Notes: a model not told the origin generated them from the sequence alone. A DNA stretch of 51,659 nucleotides from Lachnospiraceae bacterium (GCA_009774395.1 VSNQ01000014.1:1-51659), one strand, 5' to 3'. Shown: positions 1 to 10,361, counted from the stretch's first letter. Numbers and translations are program-made.

Positions 1-8
1 GCGACCAC

Positions 9-23
9 CTAGTTCTAAACTAG
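9..23. repeat. Short perfect palindrome at window edge
   Basis: CTAGTT and AACTAG are perfect inverted copies separated by three bases. It lies before the sortase gene and may be the end of an upstream terminator or element cut by the window edge. Too short to assign a role. Confidence 0.3.
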
Positions 24-56
24 CACTATCTGAGGCTGGGTCATGTTAGTATTATT

Positions 57-110
57 GGGCAAGCTAAGACGATGGGGCAAGTCCAGACGGTGGGGCAAAC
101 CCAGACAATG
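57..110 (+). repeat. 18-bp tandem repeats at sortase N-terminus
   Basis: Three imperfect 18-bp units start at 57, 75 and 93, each beginning GGGCAA and ending in ATG or GTG. They encode the GQ(A/V/T)(K/Q)T(M/V) hexapeptides at the sortase N-terminus and create several alternative in-frame start codons. Confidence 0.6.
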
Positions 111-977
111 AAGCAGGCAAAACAGTCCAAAATTAAGTTAGATGACTTTGACCCTGCAATGCAGGAAGAAATTTTGCGGGTGCTTCGCAAGAAAGAACGC
201 AAACGAAAGTGTATGATAGCGGCGTGTGCTGTAATCTGTCTGGTATGTTTTGGATATGTGGGAGCATATTACCAAGTTTCTGCCAAGAGCGCGAAAGAAT
301 TTGAGGAACTTTTGGCACTCAAGGAAGCAGGAGCAACTGGCAGAGCGGCAAAGAGCGGCGCGAAAATTCATTTTACAGAAGATAATGTCGTAATACCCGA
401 TATCCTTCCAGAATATGAAAAAATATATAATAAGAATAAAAAGCTAATCGGATGGATAAAAATTGACGATACAATAATTGACTACCCTGTTATGCAGACA
501 GTCAATAATGAGTACTATCTCGATCATAATTTTAATCAGGAGGAGGATCGTAACGGCTGTATTTTTATGGATTATCAGTGTGATATTCTACGCGGATGTG
601 ACAATATCATACTGTACGGGCATCATATGAAATCGGGAAAAATGTTCGGCTCTTTAAATAAATACAGTAAGGAATCTTATTATCAGGAGCATCCAACCAT
701 ATTGTTTGATACGATTTATGAGAAAGGCGAGTATCAAGTAATGTATGTATTCCGTTCCAAGGTTTATTCGGAGGAGGATGTCACCTTTAAGTATTATCAA
801 TTTATCAATGCCGCTTCAGAGAAAGAGTTTAATTCTTATATTCATGAGATGTCGGCGTTGTCACTATACGATACGGGAGTAACCGCAAGCTACGGCGATC
901 AGCTTTTAACCCTGTCCACCTGTGATTATCAGGAGAAAAAGGGAAGATTCGTCGTTGTTGCAAAAAAGATTTCGTAG
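72..977 (+). CDS. srtB: Class B sortase
   Basis: Cysteine transpeptidase that cleaves a C-terminal sorting signal and attaches surface proteins to the cell wall. The protein has one N-terminal membrane segment (about residues 47-67) after a basic stretch, then a sortase fold with the catalytic His in LYGHHM (about residue 185), the catalytic Cys in TLSTC and the Arg in GRFVVV near the C-terminus. The length (about 300 residues) and the insert between His and Cys fit class B. The start is uncertain: the frame is open back to a stop at 21-23, no good ribosome site precedes the ATG at 72, and an ATG at 111 removes a repetitive GQ-rich N-terminus. The next gene starts 40 bases downstream and encodes a protein with a sorting signal, which is the likely substrate. 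Confidence 0.9.
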   Translation: MGQVQTVGQTQTMKQAKQSKIKLDDFDPAMQEEILRVLRKKERKRKCMIAACAVICLVCFGYVGAYYQVSAKSAKEFEELLALKEAGATGRAAKSGAKIHFTEDNVVIPDILPEYEKIYNKNKKLIGWIKIDDTIIDYPVMQTVNNEYYLDHNFNQEEDRNGCIFMDYQCDILRGCDNIILYGHHMKSGKMFGSLNKYSKESYYQEHPTILFDTIYEKGEYQVMYVFRSKVYSEEDVTFKYYQFINAASEKEFNSYIHEMSALSLYDTGVTASYGDQLLTLSTCDYQEKKGRFVVVAKKIS

Positions 978-1017
978 ATGTGTAAGGGGACTAAAAATTT
1001 TAATGGGGAGAAACAAG

Positions 1018-4000
1018 ATGACAAAGAGTAAAAAGAAAAAGAAAAATTACAAGCTGAGAAGACGCGTAAAGCGTACAATCGCCGCGCTTGTAATGATTAT
1101 GGCAATTGTAATCGCAGCGATACCAGTCGAGAATCTGGGAACGATGCGGGCGGCGGCGAACAGTAAGCAGTTGACGGATAATGACTATACGGAATATGCG
1201 TATGGAAAGCCTGAACTTGACTTTGGTGCAGATAAGGATATTCTTGACAAGTTACAGTTAACGAAAACGAAAAGTGAAGAATATGATGGAGAAGAAGTTA
1301 AGACTTATATATTTGCAGGAGGAACACTAACAGAAAAATTATTGGTTCAACAGAAATTAACCGATAAAAATGAAGGCATTGTTACAGGGATTGCCGGCGG
1401 TGATACAAACCTTGTGATTAATTCGGATGAATATTTAGAGTACATTGTGGCTGATAAGGAGTATATGGATGCTGTTGTTGCGGCTCTTGAAGGCGAAAAG
1501 TATACGGCAAAGGCAACTGTAACAACAGAAGAAGTAGCTCCAACTATATCAGGTGTAACGTTGAAGCCAACAAAAATAGAAACAAAACAATTAGAAATAA
1601 AAACATTTGAAGTTAGCAGTTCTAATTCTGGATCGACTAACATTACCAGCAGTCCTGTTTCTTATGCTGGAAAAAATCCATATGTTGTGATTTCAGCAGC
1701 GGACAATACAGGTGTAGAAGATATTATAAAAGAGCATTCAGGATATGCAGACTGGGAAGGTAAGGTTGCAGCGTATAATCAAGCAATGAAAGAATTAAAG
1801 ACGAAGCTGGATGCGTTTAAAACAAAATATGAGAGTGCTACAGATGTAAGTAATGCATCAAAAGAATGGGAAGATTTAAAGAAAGAACGAGATAAAATTA
1901 AGAGTGTTGATGAAAAATTTGAAAAAAATTTTAAACAATTGTGTGAAGGCGCGGGCGGTACTACTGATTACAAGTCCAGCTTTTTGCATAAAACAATTTG
2001 TGACAGAGCAGCAACGGAAGGGAATTTATTGTTAAAGGGAGCAACCTTGATTGATGCAGGCGGCGGAAATTTTGTAATTCGGATGTTGCCGGATGCCGTT
2101 TCCAAGGATCAGACTACAGATGCCAGCAACCACTTGATCACAGGAAAAATAACAGTGAAAGGAATTGCAAATAATGCATTCAAAGAACAAAGGGATCTTG
2201 CCAGCGTTTCTATACCAAGTTCTGTGGAATTTATCGGTGATAGGGCATTTTATAAATGTACAGGACTTGCCACGGTAAATATTGCTGATGGATCAAATAT
2301 GGAGTTAATTGGAGCGGAAGCATTTTTAAATGCAAATGTAAGCAATATACATTTTCCTATTAAGTTAAAGCAGATAGGTTTAGGCGCTTTTGCAAAATCT
2401 GCTTTGGTAACGGCGGAATTTGATGATAAAGCAGACGGGAATCCTATTGTAATCTGGCCATATGCATTTTTTGGCTGTGAACAATTAGCAAATGTCCTGT
2501 TTCCGACATTTGAGGTTAATCCAAAAACAAACTTTGTAATTGGTAAAGGTGCATTTGCAGTTGATTCAAGAAGTAACGGCGGTGCAATGACCACTTTTAC
2601 ATTCCCAGAACAGATTGTTGATATTATTTCAACAAATAGCACCTATGCTGAAACTATGTTTAATATTAAAAATCCAGAAGATAAGACAACAGGCGTAGAA
2701 AAGAATGAAGACGCCTATGACTATATTTTATCCGGCAGAAACCGTTTGGAGAAAGTAACCTTCCCAATTGAGTTAGGTGACACAAAGATTCCGGATAATA
2801 CATTTATCGGCTGCTTTGGCTTAACGAATGTAATCTTCCCAGAATCGGCAGACGCAGCGTACTATACGCCAACAGAACTTTTCAAGAGTGTCGAGCACGC
2901 AAACGGCTTAGTAGTAGATGGCCCTGCCAATAAGAGAGGTGCGGCAAACAATCCGGCTTCTCCGAGAATATCAACCAGAAAAGCAGTGGATGTAGACAAA
3001 GAACCAGTTCTATATCGTTTCTTTATTGATGGCAAGGAATACTATGAAACCGGTGACGGTGAGAACTGTGAGTTTGTTGCAACTTATGAAATACAAGAAG
3101 ACGGAAACGCAACGCTAACAAAATACGATCTGCAGGACAGCGGATACAATGGATTAGATGTAGAAGTAAGAGTTCGCGATAAAGTAGGCGATCACAAAGT
3201 TACAAAGATTGCAGAAGGCTGCTTTGGCCCGAATGTATTGGATCATGTATATAAGCTGGTAATTCCAGATAACTCTGTAGAAGAGATTTCCGACGGCGCA
3301 TTTAAAGACGCTTCCAAGCTGCAGTGGGTAGAGCTTGGCGATTCCGTTAAGGTCATCGGCAATGATGCGTTTGCAAACTGTGAGAAATTGGAAAATGTTG
3401 TATTCAGCAAAAATCTGATTGATCTTGCAGGCGACGCATTCTGGGAGAGCCAAGATAATAATATTACAATTGGCGAAACTGCGTTTAAGACGAATTCCGA
3501 GTATTTGACTTTCCACGGAGCAATTCACTCTACTTATACACCGTTCCGTCATGCAATGGGCAAAGATAATGCGGAAACAGCGAAGTTTGGCAAGTCAGAC
3601 AGAACAATCTGTTATAAGACAGATGACCCGACCAATCTTGTTGTTGTGCGGGATGCAAAGAGCGGCAAGAGCGTATTAATTGACTATCCGCACTATGAGG
3701 AAATTGACGTATTTAATGAGGAAGTAATTAAAGAGATTACGGAAGATTTAGCGAAAGATGAAGAAAATCCAGTACAAATTGATAATTATAGTATTATAGA
3801 ACATTTTGAATATACCATTAATTTAAGAGCAGAGTCCAAAGGAAAGTACAGCGGTGTGGAAATTCCAACGGTAGCACGCAATATTGTAAATGGTACATTG
3901 GATATGACGCTTCCGGATGGTGTTGACAGTATCGACTCACAGAAATACTTTAAAGATAGTGATAATCATGGTAATTTTGCATATTTGGGACTGCAGTATA

Positions 4001-6696
4001 AGCATGAGTACACAGATGTTGCGCACAGATATGCACGCAGTGAGTATGATCGTAAGCTAAATGTTGATACTTACGGTGATCCTGACGTACAAAAACTTTA
4101 CTCGGATGATTCTTATTCTGCGAATTTGGATACAGAACGAGGAAAAGATATCCATGCAGGGTTGTTTAGCGGATTTTTCCGTGAATCAGTGGGAAATACG
4201 CTTGCAAGAGATTTGTCATATACATTAGGACAATGGGGATTAATTGGCTTTAACTATGCAGTCCGTGATGAAACGATTGAATATACGGAAAATAATCCGG
4301 GCGGTAACGACCATTTAACCTATATGAAAATGACGACTGTTGAAGAATTGCCGCCATATGCGTTCCAAAGCTGTGAGAATCTTTTAGAGGTAGCGATTGG
4401 CGCAAGTATGAAGACAATTGGCGAACTTCCATTTAGAGATTGTAAGGCGTTAAAGAATATTGATACAACAGGAAACGAAAGATATCAATTCAACAATATG
4501 CTTCTGTTTGATACCAATAACCCAGAATATGCAGGCAATGTGATTGTGCAGTGTCTTGAGGGTATCGGAAGAAATGACAGAAACGGTTACGGTGCAACCA
4601 ATATGAATTCATCTACAAATCCGGAATTAAAAGATGTTGTAGCGATTTCACCGCAGGCATTTGCATTTTGTGAGAACCTTACAAATGTTGATCTGTCGGA
4701 TACAACTGTTAGACAAATACCAGAGAAATGTTTTCAGAATTGTACCAACTTAGGACAGATTACACTGCCAGAGTCAACAATTCAGGTTGACGACAATGCT
4801 TTTGCAGGCGTAAATCGTCTTTGTACAGTAACAATCCCGAATCCGTCCTGCGTACTTTCGGATACGGCATTTACATTTGATGAAACAGGAGATAAGATTC
4901 TCTATGTGATTGAAGGTGTGAAGTATATTGATGAAAAGACAAAGGAAGAAAGTCCGCTTTATGTTTCTTATAAGCAGATTGAAGCAAAGCATCCAGGTGA
5001 GATTATTTTCTCCTCACAGGGAAATACATTTACGTTGCAGTTTGTAGGCAGTGATCTGAAAGAACTTGGCACGATTAAAGTCGTTCGTGAAGAAAATCCG
5101 GACGGAAGCTTTACACAGACGCCAAATGCAGAAGAAGCTTGGAAATTAAAGCCGCCAGCACCAGGTTTAACGGGTTATCGGTTTAGCAAGTGGATTAGCA
5201 GAGTAGGCGATAAGGTACTAGAAGATCAGGCAACTTGTGCGGACGTAATGGAAGACAGAATGATTATTGCAACGTATGTTCCAGATCCTTCTGTAGTTGT
5301 TCCTGACCCTTACGGTCCTTATAAGTTAACAATTGAAAAAGGTCAGGGTACTGTATTAGACCCGCTTGGTACACCGGGAACAAGCTTTACATTGGAGGGT
5401 GGTACGCAGGTATTATTGCAGGCGGATGCACCGGCAGAGGGCTCTACCTTTAAGAGCTGGACAGTAACAGACGAGAAAGATCCGACAAAGGATTATTCAA
5501 ACTTATTTGTAAATATTACTTCGGCAAATACAACATTTACCATGCCGAATGCAGATGTTAAGGTAACAGCAACGTATACAGAGGGCGGTGGAAATAAGCC
5601 GGATGATCCCAATAAGCCAGACGATCCAAACAAACCAGATAATCCAGATGATCCAAATAAACCAGACGATCCGAATAACCCTAGTAAGCCAGATGATCCA
5701 AATAAACCGGGTACGGATACCGAAAAGAAATACAAATTAACAGTAAACTATGGTTCTGGAAGCGGCGAATATAAGGCAGGAGAGTCCGTAACAATTTCTG
5801 CATATGCACCGGATTCTTCCACAAGAGTGTTCTCTCGCTGGTCAACCAGTACAAGTGGTTTAGGTTTTGGAAGCGCTACTTCTGTAACGACAACGATTAT
5901 TATGCCGGCAGCAGATGCAACGGTAACGGCGAACTACCGAACTAGAACAGATGATGATGACGAGGAGGACGATGAAAGGCCGGATAGACGTCCGGGTACG
6001 AATACATCCACGACAGTAACAACACCGCCGACAAATTCTGGTACAACGACACCGCCGACAGGCACAGTTTCCAGCACAGGTACAGGTACTAATCCGGGAA
6101 CCAGCAGCAACAATGATGGCAATAAGATTTATATTACAAAGAACGGTGTATCCAACAAAGATTTGGCATCAATTTCTGTCAGCGGTTCAACCGATAACTT
6201 TATTGTAAAGATATCAGAAACACCAGAGGCGACAGCAGCAGTGGAGGAAGCTTTGATTAATCGGCATGGTTCATTGGATAACCTTGTATATTTCCCAATG
6301 GATATCTCACTGTATGATGCGACGGGACAGAATAAAATTACGGACTCTTATGGATTAAATATCACTGTGACAATGCCAATACCGGATGTATTAATCCAGT
6401 ATGGCGGAAACTGTCGTGTTGCGGCAGCAGATAATGGAAATCTTCAACAGTTAACACCACGGTTTACGACAATTGATGGTATAGCATGTATTTCCTTTGT
6501 ACCGCCGCATTTCTCACCTTATGTGATTTATGTAGATACGGCAAACCTTGTGGCAGGAAGTTCATTAGACTCCACGCCGGCGACCGGCGACCCGATTCAT
6601 CCTAAGTGGTTCCTTGCAATCGGTATGGCATGCATCTCTATTCTGTTGTTTGTGACAAGTGACGAGAGGAAACGCAAAGGCTTTAGAACAGCGTAA
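1018..6696 (+). CDS. Giant LRR (BspA-like) surface protein, sortase-anchored
   Basis: A 1892-residue cell-surface protein. The start at 1018 is chosen because GGGGAG at 1005-1010 gives a well-placed ribosome site and it opens a typical signal peptide (KSKKKKK basic region, then a hydrophobic core about residues 20-37). Order of parts: a helical segment rich in Lys and Glu (about 240-315); LRR_5/BspA-like repeats in three blocks (about 378-545, 720-828, 1100-1290) with recurring I-P-x-x-V-x-x-I-x-x-x-A-F units; InlB-B/Flg_new-like beta domains (about 1340-1520 and 1571-1643) separated by a PDDPNKP linker; a Thr/Ser/Pro stretch; a C-terminal beta domain; and a sorting signal with TPATG at 1853-1857, a hydrophobic segment and a basic tail (ERKRK). 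LRR_5 proteins of this type are often adhesins, but the ligand here is unknown. Confidence 0.88.
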   Translation: MTKSKKKKKNYKLRRRVKRTIAALVMIMAIVIAAIPVENLGTMRAAANSKQLTDNDYTEYAYGKPELDFGADKDILDKLQLTKTKSEEYDGEEVKTYIFAGGTLTEKLLVQQKLTDKNEGIVTGIAGGDTNLVINSDEYLEYIVADKEYMDAVVAALEGEKYTAKATVTTEEVAPTISGVTLKPTKIETKQLEIKTFEVSSSNSGSTNITSSPVSYAGKNPYVVISAADNTGVEDIIKEHSGYADWEGKVAAYNQAMKELKTKLDAFKTKYESATDVSNASKEWEDLKKERDKIKSVDEKFEKNFKQLCEGAGGTTDYKSSFLHKTICDRAATEGNLLLKGATLIDAGGGNFVIRMLPDAVSKDQTTDASNHLITGKITVKGIANNAFKEQRDLASVSIPSSVEFIGDRAFYKCTGLATVNIADGSNMELIGAEAFLNANVSNIHFPIKLKQIGLGAFAKSALVTAEFDDKADGNPIVIWPYAFFGCEQLANVLFPTFEVNPKTNFVIGKGAFAVDSRSNGGAMTTFTFPEQIVDIISTNSTYAETMFNIKNPEDKTTGVEKNEDAYDYILSGRNRLEKVTFPIELGDTKIPDNTFIGCFGLTNVIFPESADAAYYTPTELFKSVEHANGLVVDGPANKRGAANNPASPRISTRKAVDVDKEPVLYRFFIDGKEYYETGDGENCEFVATYEIQEDGNATLTKYDLQDSGYNGLDVEVRVRDKVGDHKVTKIAEGCFGPNVLDHVYKLVIPDNSVEEISDGAFKDASKLQWVELGDSVKVIGNDAFANCEKLENVVFSKNLIDLAGDAFWESQDNNITIGETAFKTNSEYLTFHGAIHSTYTPFRHAMGKDNAETAKFGKSDRTICYKTDDPTNLVVVRDAKSGKSVLIDYPHYEEIDVFNEEVIKEITEDLAKDEENPVQIDNYSIIEHFEYTINLRAESKGKYSGVEIPTVARNIVNGTLDMTLPDGVDSIDSQKYFKDSDNHGNFAYLGLQYKHEYTDVAHRYARSEYDRKLNVDTYGDPDVQKLYSDDSYSANLDTERGKDIHAGLFSGFFRESVGNTLARDLSYTLGQWGLIGFNYAVRDETIEYTENNPGGNDHLTYMKMTTVEELPPYAFQSCENLLEVAIGASMKTIGELPFRDCKALKNIDTTGNERYQFNNMLLFDTNNPEYAGNVIVQCLEGIGRNDRNGYGATNMNSSTNPELKDVVAISPQAFAFCENLTNVDLSDTTVRQIPEKCFQNCTNLGQITLPESTIQVDDNAFAGVNRLCTVTIPNPSCVLSDTAFTFDETGDKILYVIEGVKYIDEKTKEESPLYVSYKQIEAKHPGEIIFSSQGNTFTLQFVGSDLKELGTIKVVREENPDGSFTQTPNAEEAWKLKPPAPGLTGYRFSKWISRVGDKVLEDQATCADVMEDRMIIATYVPDPSVVVPDPYGPYKLTIEKGQGTVLDPLGTPGTSFTLEGGTQVLLQADAPAEGSTFKSWTVTDEKDPTKDYSNLFVNITSANTTFTMPNADVKVTATYTEGGGNKPDDPNKPDDPNKPDNPDDPNKPDDPNNPSKPDDPNKPGTDTEKKYKLTVNYGSGSGEYKAGESVTISAYAPDSSTRVFSRWSTSTSGLGFGSATSVTTTIIMPAADATVTANYRTRTDDDDEEDDERPDRRPGTNTSTTVTTPPTNSGTTTPPTGTVSSTGTGTNPGTSSNNDGNKIYITKNGVSNKDLASISVSGSTDNFIVKISETPEATAAVEEALINRHGSLDNLVYFPMDISLYDATGQNKITDSYGLNITVTMPIPDVLIQYGGNCRVAAADNGNLQQLTPRFTTIDGIACISFVPPHFSPYVIYVDTANLVAGSSLDSTPATGDPIHPKWFLAIGMACISILLFVTSDERKRKGFRTA

Positions 6697-6730
6697 ACGG
6701 GAAGAAAGATCGGAATGAAAGGGAATCTGT

Positions 6731-8821
6731 ATGAAGAAAAAATTGATAGCCTTAATGGGGGCGGCGTTATTGGGATTGACTGTTTTCGCAGGTGTAGCGG
6801 GAATCGCAGAAAATCAAGTAACGGCTGCCGAAGATGAACGATTTCGTATTCATGGCTCAACCCTGACAGCGTATCTGGGTACTGACACTTTTGTCAGTAT
6901 TCCCGATACGATCAAAGTAATTGGAGATAATGCATTTGAGGGGAAAGACCAAATTGTCAGTATCGAGATACCAGAAGGCGTTACCACAATATCATACAAT
7001 GCTTTTAAAGGCTGTACTGCTTTAACAGGTGTGATACTTCCAGACTCTGTGACAAAAATAGGTCCCGGCGCATTTGAGGGCTGTACGGCGCTCACTTCTG
7101 TTCAAATCGGAAAAAATGTGAAGTCATGGGGAACGGGGGTATTTACGAACTGTGATAAACTGGCTTCTGTGAGTATTGATAGCGAAAATGAGTATCTTAC
7201 TGCCTATAATGGCGCGATTTATAATGGCAATATGACAATGCTGTATCAGGTGCTTCCGGCAAGGGAAGGCGAGAACTATGCAATGCCGAATACAGTGAGA
7301 AATATGGATACATATGCGTTCTGGAACTTAAAGAACACAAAGCATGTGAAAATAGCGGACGGTGTAACGACAATACCAAAGTATTCTATGAGCAATATGG
7401 GCACAGTCGAGGATGTTTCACTTCCAACGACAGTGACAGCAATTTCAGAGAGGGCGTTTGCTAATAATTCTGCATTAAAGCAGGTAGCAATTCCTTCTTC
7501 AGTAAGGGATATTGATGACAATGCATTTGCAGGAAGCCCGAATTTGCAAATTTTTACAAGTAAAGATTCAGGCGCAGATAAATTCGGACAGGAGAAAGGG
7601 ATTCCTGTTACTTATCAATCGGCATATCCAACAGATTTTATGGATAGCAATGCCAACCTTGATGTAAAACCGAATGTTGGAACAGAAGATAATAACAATC
7701 AAACAAGTACAACGCCGGATTCCAGCAGTTCAACAGAGCCTGTGACTGAGCCGGAAACTTCGGATAACAGTAGTACCCCAGGAAGTGATAATACCCCAAA
7801 TGGGGAAACTCCAATTGGTGGTGCGGTTGGCGTAACGGGTTATATTCATCCGTTGGATGTTCCGGAAGCAAGCAATGTTATAGGCAAAACTGTAGTAGTA
7901 GCGGGAAAAGCGGTAATTCTAATGAATAATCGCAAACCGACAGTCTACGGTGTACCAGATGACGTGCGTGCGGATATTATTACACAGGAACAGGAGCGTC
8001 AGCAGAACACGGTTTCGGATAAACAGGAAACAGATGACAGTACTTCTGCAGATAATATGTCTGATAAAACAGAAAATACGAATAATATAAGCGATACAGC
8101 GGATTCTGATAAGGAAGAATCCAGCAGCAGTGTTTCTGGAAATAGTGTTTCCGGAAATACGGCATCTGCAGAGATAACGCCAAGCAGCAATGCGGCGGAT
8201 AATACAGCGATATCTTCCAGCGTGCAGGCAGGCGGCAGTTCTTATCACAGTGATGAAGTGATACCACAGCGGCAGTATTACCGTCAGAAGAATTTAAAGG
8301 ATTTTCAGATCGATAATTCAATAAAATCCATAGGGAGATTGGCGTTTGCGGAGAGCGGATTAGAGAGTATAGATATACCAGAAAGTGTGAAAGAGATTGA
8401 GTATGGTGCATTTATGAACTGTGCTTCGCTAGAGGATATAACAATTCCAGATACTGTGGAACGTATTGGAACAAAAGCGTTTGCTGGCACGCAATGGATG
8501 AAAAACTGGATGGAATTAACCGGCGGCAGCAGCAAAAATGATTTTTTAATTGTCGGTGATGGGATATTGCTGGCATACAGAGGAACGGAAATAACACATA
8601 TTAGTATACCGGACGGCGTAAAGCAGATCGGGTCGGAGGCATTTAAAGACCATACGGAGATAATCAATGTGGATATCCCTGAATCGGTAACAAAAATCTG
8701 CGCGGAAGCATTTAGAAACTGTAGTTCTCTAACAGGGCTGACAGGATGTAAAGGGCTGAGAACCGTTATCCGCGGCGCTTTTTATGGTACGTATGTATCG
8801 GAAGCGGATTTTCATAATTAA
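6731..8821 (+). CDS. Secreted LRR (BspA-like) protein
   Basis: A 696-residue protein with a signal peptide (MKKKLIALMG start, cleavage probably after the TAA-like sequence VTAAE about residue 33). Two LRR_5 blocks (about 40-290 and 535-690) flank a low-complexity Ser/Thr/Asn/Glu linker (about 300-500). Repeat units have the form I-P-(D/E)-x-V-x-x-I-x-x-x-A-F-x-x-C. No LPXTG-type signal and no C-terminal membrane segment are visible, so it is either released or held by another wall-binding mode. It follows the sortase substrate by 34 bases and precedes another LRR gene by 76 bases, which suggests one transcript. Ligand unknown. Confidence 0.85.
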   Translation: MKKKLIALMGAALLGLTVFAGVAGIAENQVTAAEDERFRIHGSTLTAYLGTDTFVSIPDTIKVIGDNAFEGKDQIVSIEIPEGVTTISYNAFKGCTALTGVILPDSVTKIGPGAFEGCTALTSVQIGKNVKSWGTGVFTNCDKLASVSIDSENEYLTAYNGAIYNGNMTMLYQVLPAREGENYAMPNTVRNMDTYAFWNLKNTKHVKIADGVTTIPKYSMSNMGTVEDVSLPTTVTAISERAFANNSALKQVAIPSSVRDIDDNAFAGSPNLQIFTSKDSGADKFGQEKGIPVTYQSAYPTDFMDSNANLDVKPNVGTEDNNNQTSTTPDSSSSTEPVTEPETSDNSSTPGSDNTPNGETPIGGAVGVTGYIHPLDVPEASNVIGKTVVVAGKAVILMNNRKPTVYGVPDDVRADIITQEQERQQNTVSDKQETDDSTSADNMSDKTENTNNISDTADSDKEESSSSVSGNSVSGNTASAEITPSSNAADNTAISSSVQAGGSSYHSDEVIPQRQYYRQKNLKDFQIDNSIKSIGRLAFAESGLESIDIPESVKEIEYGAFMNCASLEDITIPDTVERIGTKAFAGTQWMKNWMELTGGSSKNDFLIVGDGILLAYRGTEITHISIPDGVKQIGSEAFKDHTEIINVDIPESVTKICAEAFRNCSSLTGLTGCKGLRTVIRGAFYGTYVSEADFHN

Positions 8822-8830
8822 GTTATAGAA

Positions 8831-8882
8831 AGGAATCGCAATTTTGCGAGTGCAATTTTGCAACTGCAATATTGCGGTTCCT
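8831..8882 (+). repeat. Inverted repeat in leader of third LRR gene
   Basis: AGGAATCGCAAT at 8831-8842 pairs with ATTGCGGTTCCT at 8871-8882 (one G-T pair), with further partly self-complementary GCAA/TTGC sequence inside. It lies between the stop of one LRR gene and the ribosome site of the next, where it could modulate translation or mark an old insertion. Confidence 0.5.
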
Positions 8883-8897
8883 ATGGGAGAGGGCATA

Positions 8898-10343
8898 ATG
8901 GAGAAACTATTTTGGGGAATGGTAGGGCTATGTACAATTGCTTTTGCCTTCCTGCTTGGAATGTATTTGAATCAGAGTGGCGTTCTTAATTTTTCGGCTG
9001 CTGAGGAAACGACTACAGTGGCATCAGAGGAGCATCCAGAGGATTATTCCGAAGAAATTCAGTCTTTGATAGAAGCATCGCAGGGAAATTATGCAACGGC
9101 AATGCGCGTTTTGGAGGAAACATCAGAGGAAAATGAACAACAGATCGCAGATAACCGTGATGCTTCTTCCTCTAATGGCAATGCAAATGGCGGTGCAAAC
9201 AGCAATGAAAATAGTGATACAAACCAGAGCAGTAATGCGAATCAGAACAGCAATACCGTCAGTTCGGCAAACCAAGGAACAAGCAGCAGTGACAATATTA
9301 GAACAAACGGTGAAGTTGACCCCGGACGCAACGACGATCATCGGTTTTTCCTAGAAGACCCCAATACAACGGAGGAAAGCAGTATTGTTGAAGAGGAGAG
9401 CCGCGAAGACGTGCCATCGTCAAATCAGGACAGTGAATACCAGTACGATTTATTTGCAGACCATGTAGTAATTAAGAAGTACCTTGGATCAAAATCAGAT
9501 TTAACGATTCCGGATACCATAGAAGGAAAGCCGGTAACTGAACTCGCGGCGTCGTCTTTTGCCAGTTCCAAAAATTTGGTGCGCGTGTCAATCCCTGACA
9601 CTGTAAAGACAATGGGAAGTAATGTATTTAAGAGCAGTGCGCTGCTTGTGGATGTGGATATGCCAGAGGGATTAGAGAAACTTGGTCTTGGTGCATTTGA
9701 TAGTTGTTCGGCACTTGCGCGTATTTCCATACCAGATGGCGTAACAGAAATAGAAGACAAAACGTTTAATGCATGTGAGTCCCTTACACAGATGAAACTG
9801 CCAAGCAGTATTCGCAAAATTGGCAAACAAGCGTTTTTGGACTGTACGAAAATGAAGCTGACAAAACTTCCCACGGATTTGGAAACTGTGGATGACGAGG
9901 CGTTTATGGGCTGTGAAGCGATTACCATTGCAAAATTGCCAAGTGGGCTTACCAAACTGGGAACGAGTGCGTTTGAGGGCTGTTTAGGTATTACGGCGAT
10001 AAATATTCCGGCAGGTGTTGAAACAGTAGGAAGCAGGGCTTTTGCAGGCTGTGAAGCAATTACGGAGCTTACATTCCGGTCAGGAACTACAGTAATATCA
10101 GATGAAGCGTTTACACTTTGCAAAGGTATTACAGAAGTGTCATTTCCGAAAACGTTGTTAAGTATTGGCGAGGATGCGTTTTCAGGCTGCACGGCGCTTG
10201 CAAATGTATCCATTCCAAAGAATACCATTAGTATTCGGTCGGGAGCGTTTACAGGCTGTACATTTACTTCGGTTACAATTAACAAGAACTGTTCTTATCA
10301 GACAGATTCCTTCCCAAGTGAAGTGAAGCCTGAGTTTTATTAG
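8898..10343 (+). CDS. Membrane-tethered LRR (BspA-like) protein
   Basis: A 481-residue protein. The start at 8898 is preferred because GGGAGAGGG lies just upstream and it opens directly into a hydrophobic segment (FWGMVGLCTIAFAFLLGMYL, residues 4-23) that acts as an uncleaved anchor or signal. A Ser/Asn/Glu-rich spacer (about 35-185) is followed by about ten LRR_5 units (about 190-475) with conserved A-F-x-x-C endings. No sorting signal. It is the third LRR protein of the cluster and probably co-expressed. The N-terminal anchor contrasts with the C-terminal sortase anchor of the giant protein. Ligand unknown. Confidence 0.84.
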   Translation: MEKLFWGMVGLCTIAFAFLLGMYLNQSGVLNFSAAEETTTVASEEHPEDYSEEIQSLIEASQGNYATAMRVLEETSEENEQQIADNRDASSSNGNANGGANSNENSDTNQSSNANQNSNTVSSANQGTSSSDNIRTNGEVDPGRNDDHRFFLEDPNTTEESSIVEEESREDVPSSNQDSEYQYDLFADHVVIKKYLGSKSDLTIPDTIEGKPVTELAASSFASSKNLVRVSIPDTVKTMGSNVFKSSALLVDVDMPEGLEKLGLGAFDSCSALARISIPDGVTEIEDKTFNACESLTQMKLPSSIRKIGKQAFLDCTKMKLTKLPTDLETVDDEAFMGCEAITIAKLPSGLTKLGTSAFEGCLGITAINIPAGVETVGSRAFAGCEAITELTFRSGTTVISDEAFTLCKGITEVSFPKTLLSIGEDAFSGCTALANVSIPKNTISIRSGAFTGCTFTSVTINKNCSYQTDSFPSEVKPEFY

Positions 10344-10361
10344 GGAGATTGAAGAAAGGTT

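Noticed and set aside
1..71. End of an upstream gene at the window edge
   Set aside because: Only a palindrome and stop codons are seen; no protein-like sequence in the first 60 bases apart from the sortase frame.
5493..5735. Reverse-strand frame rich in Gly/Leu/Ser in the large LRR gene
   Set aside because: It is the antisense of the PDDPNKP linker repeats; no start signal and no conserved sequence.
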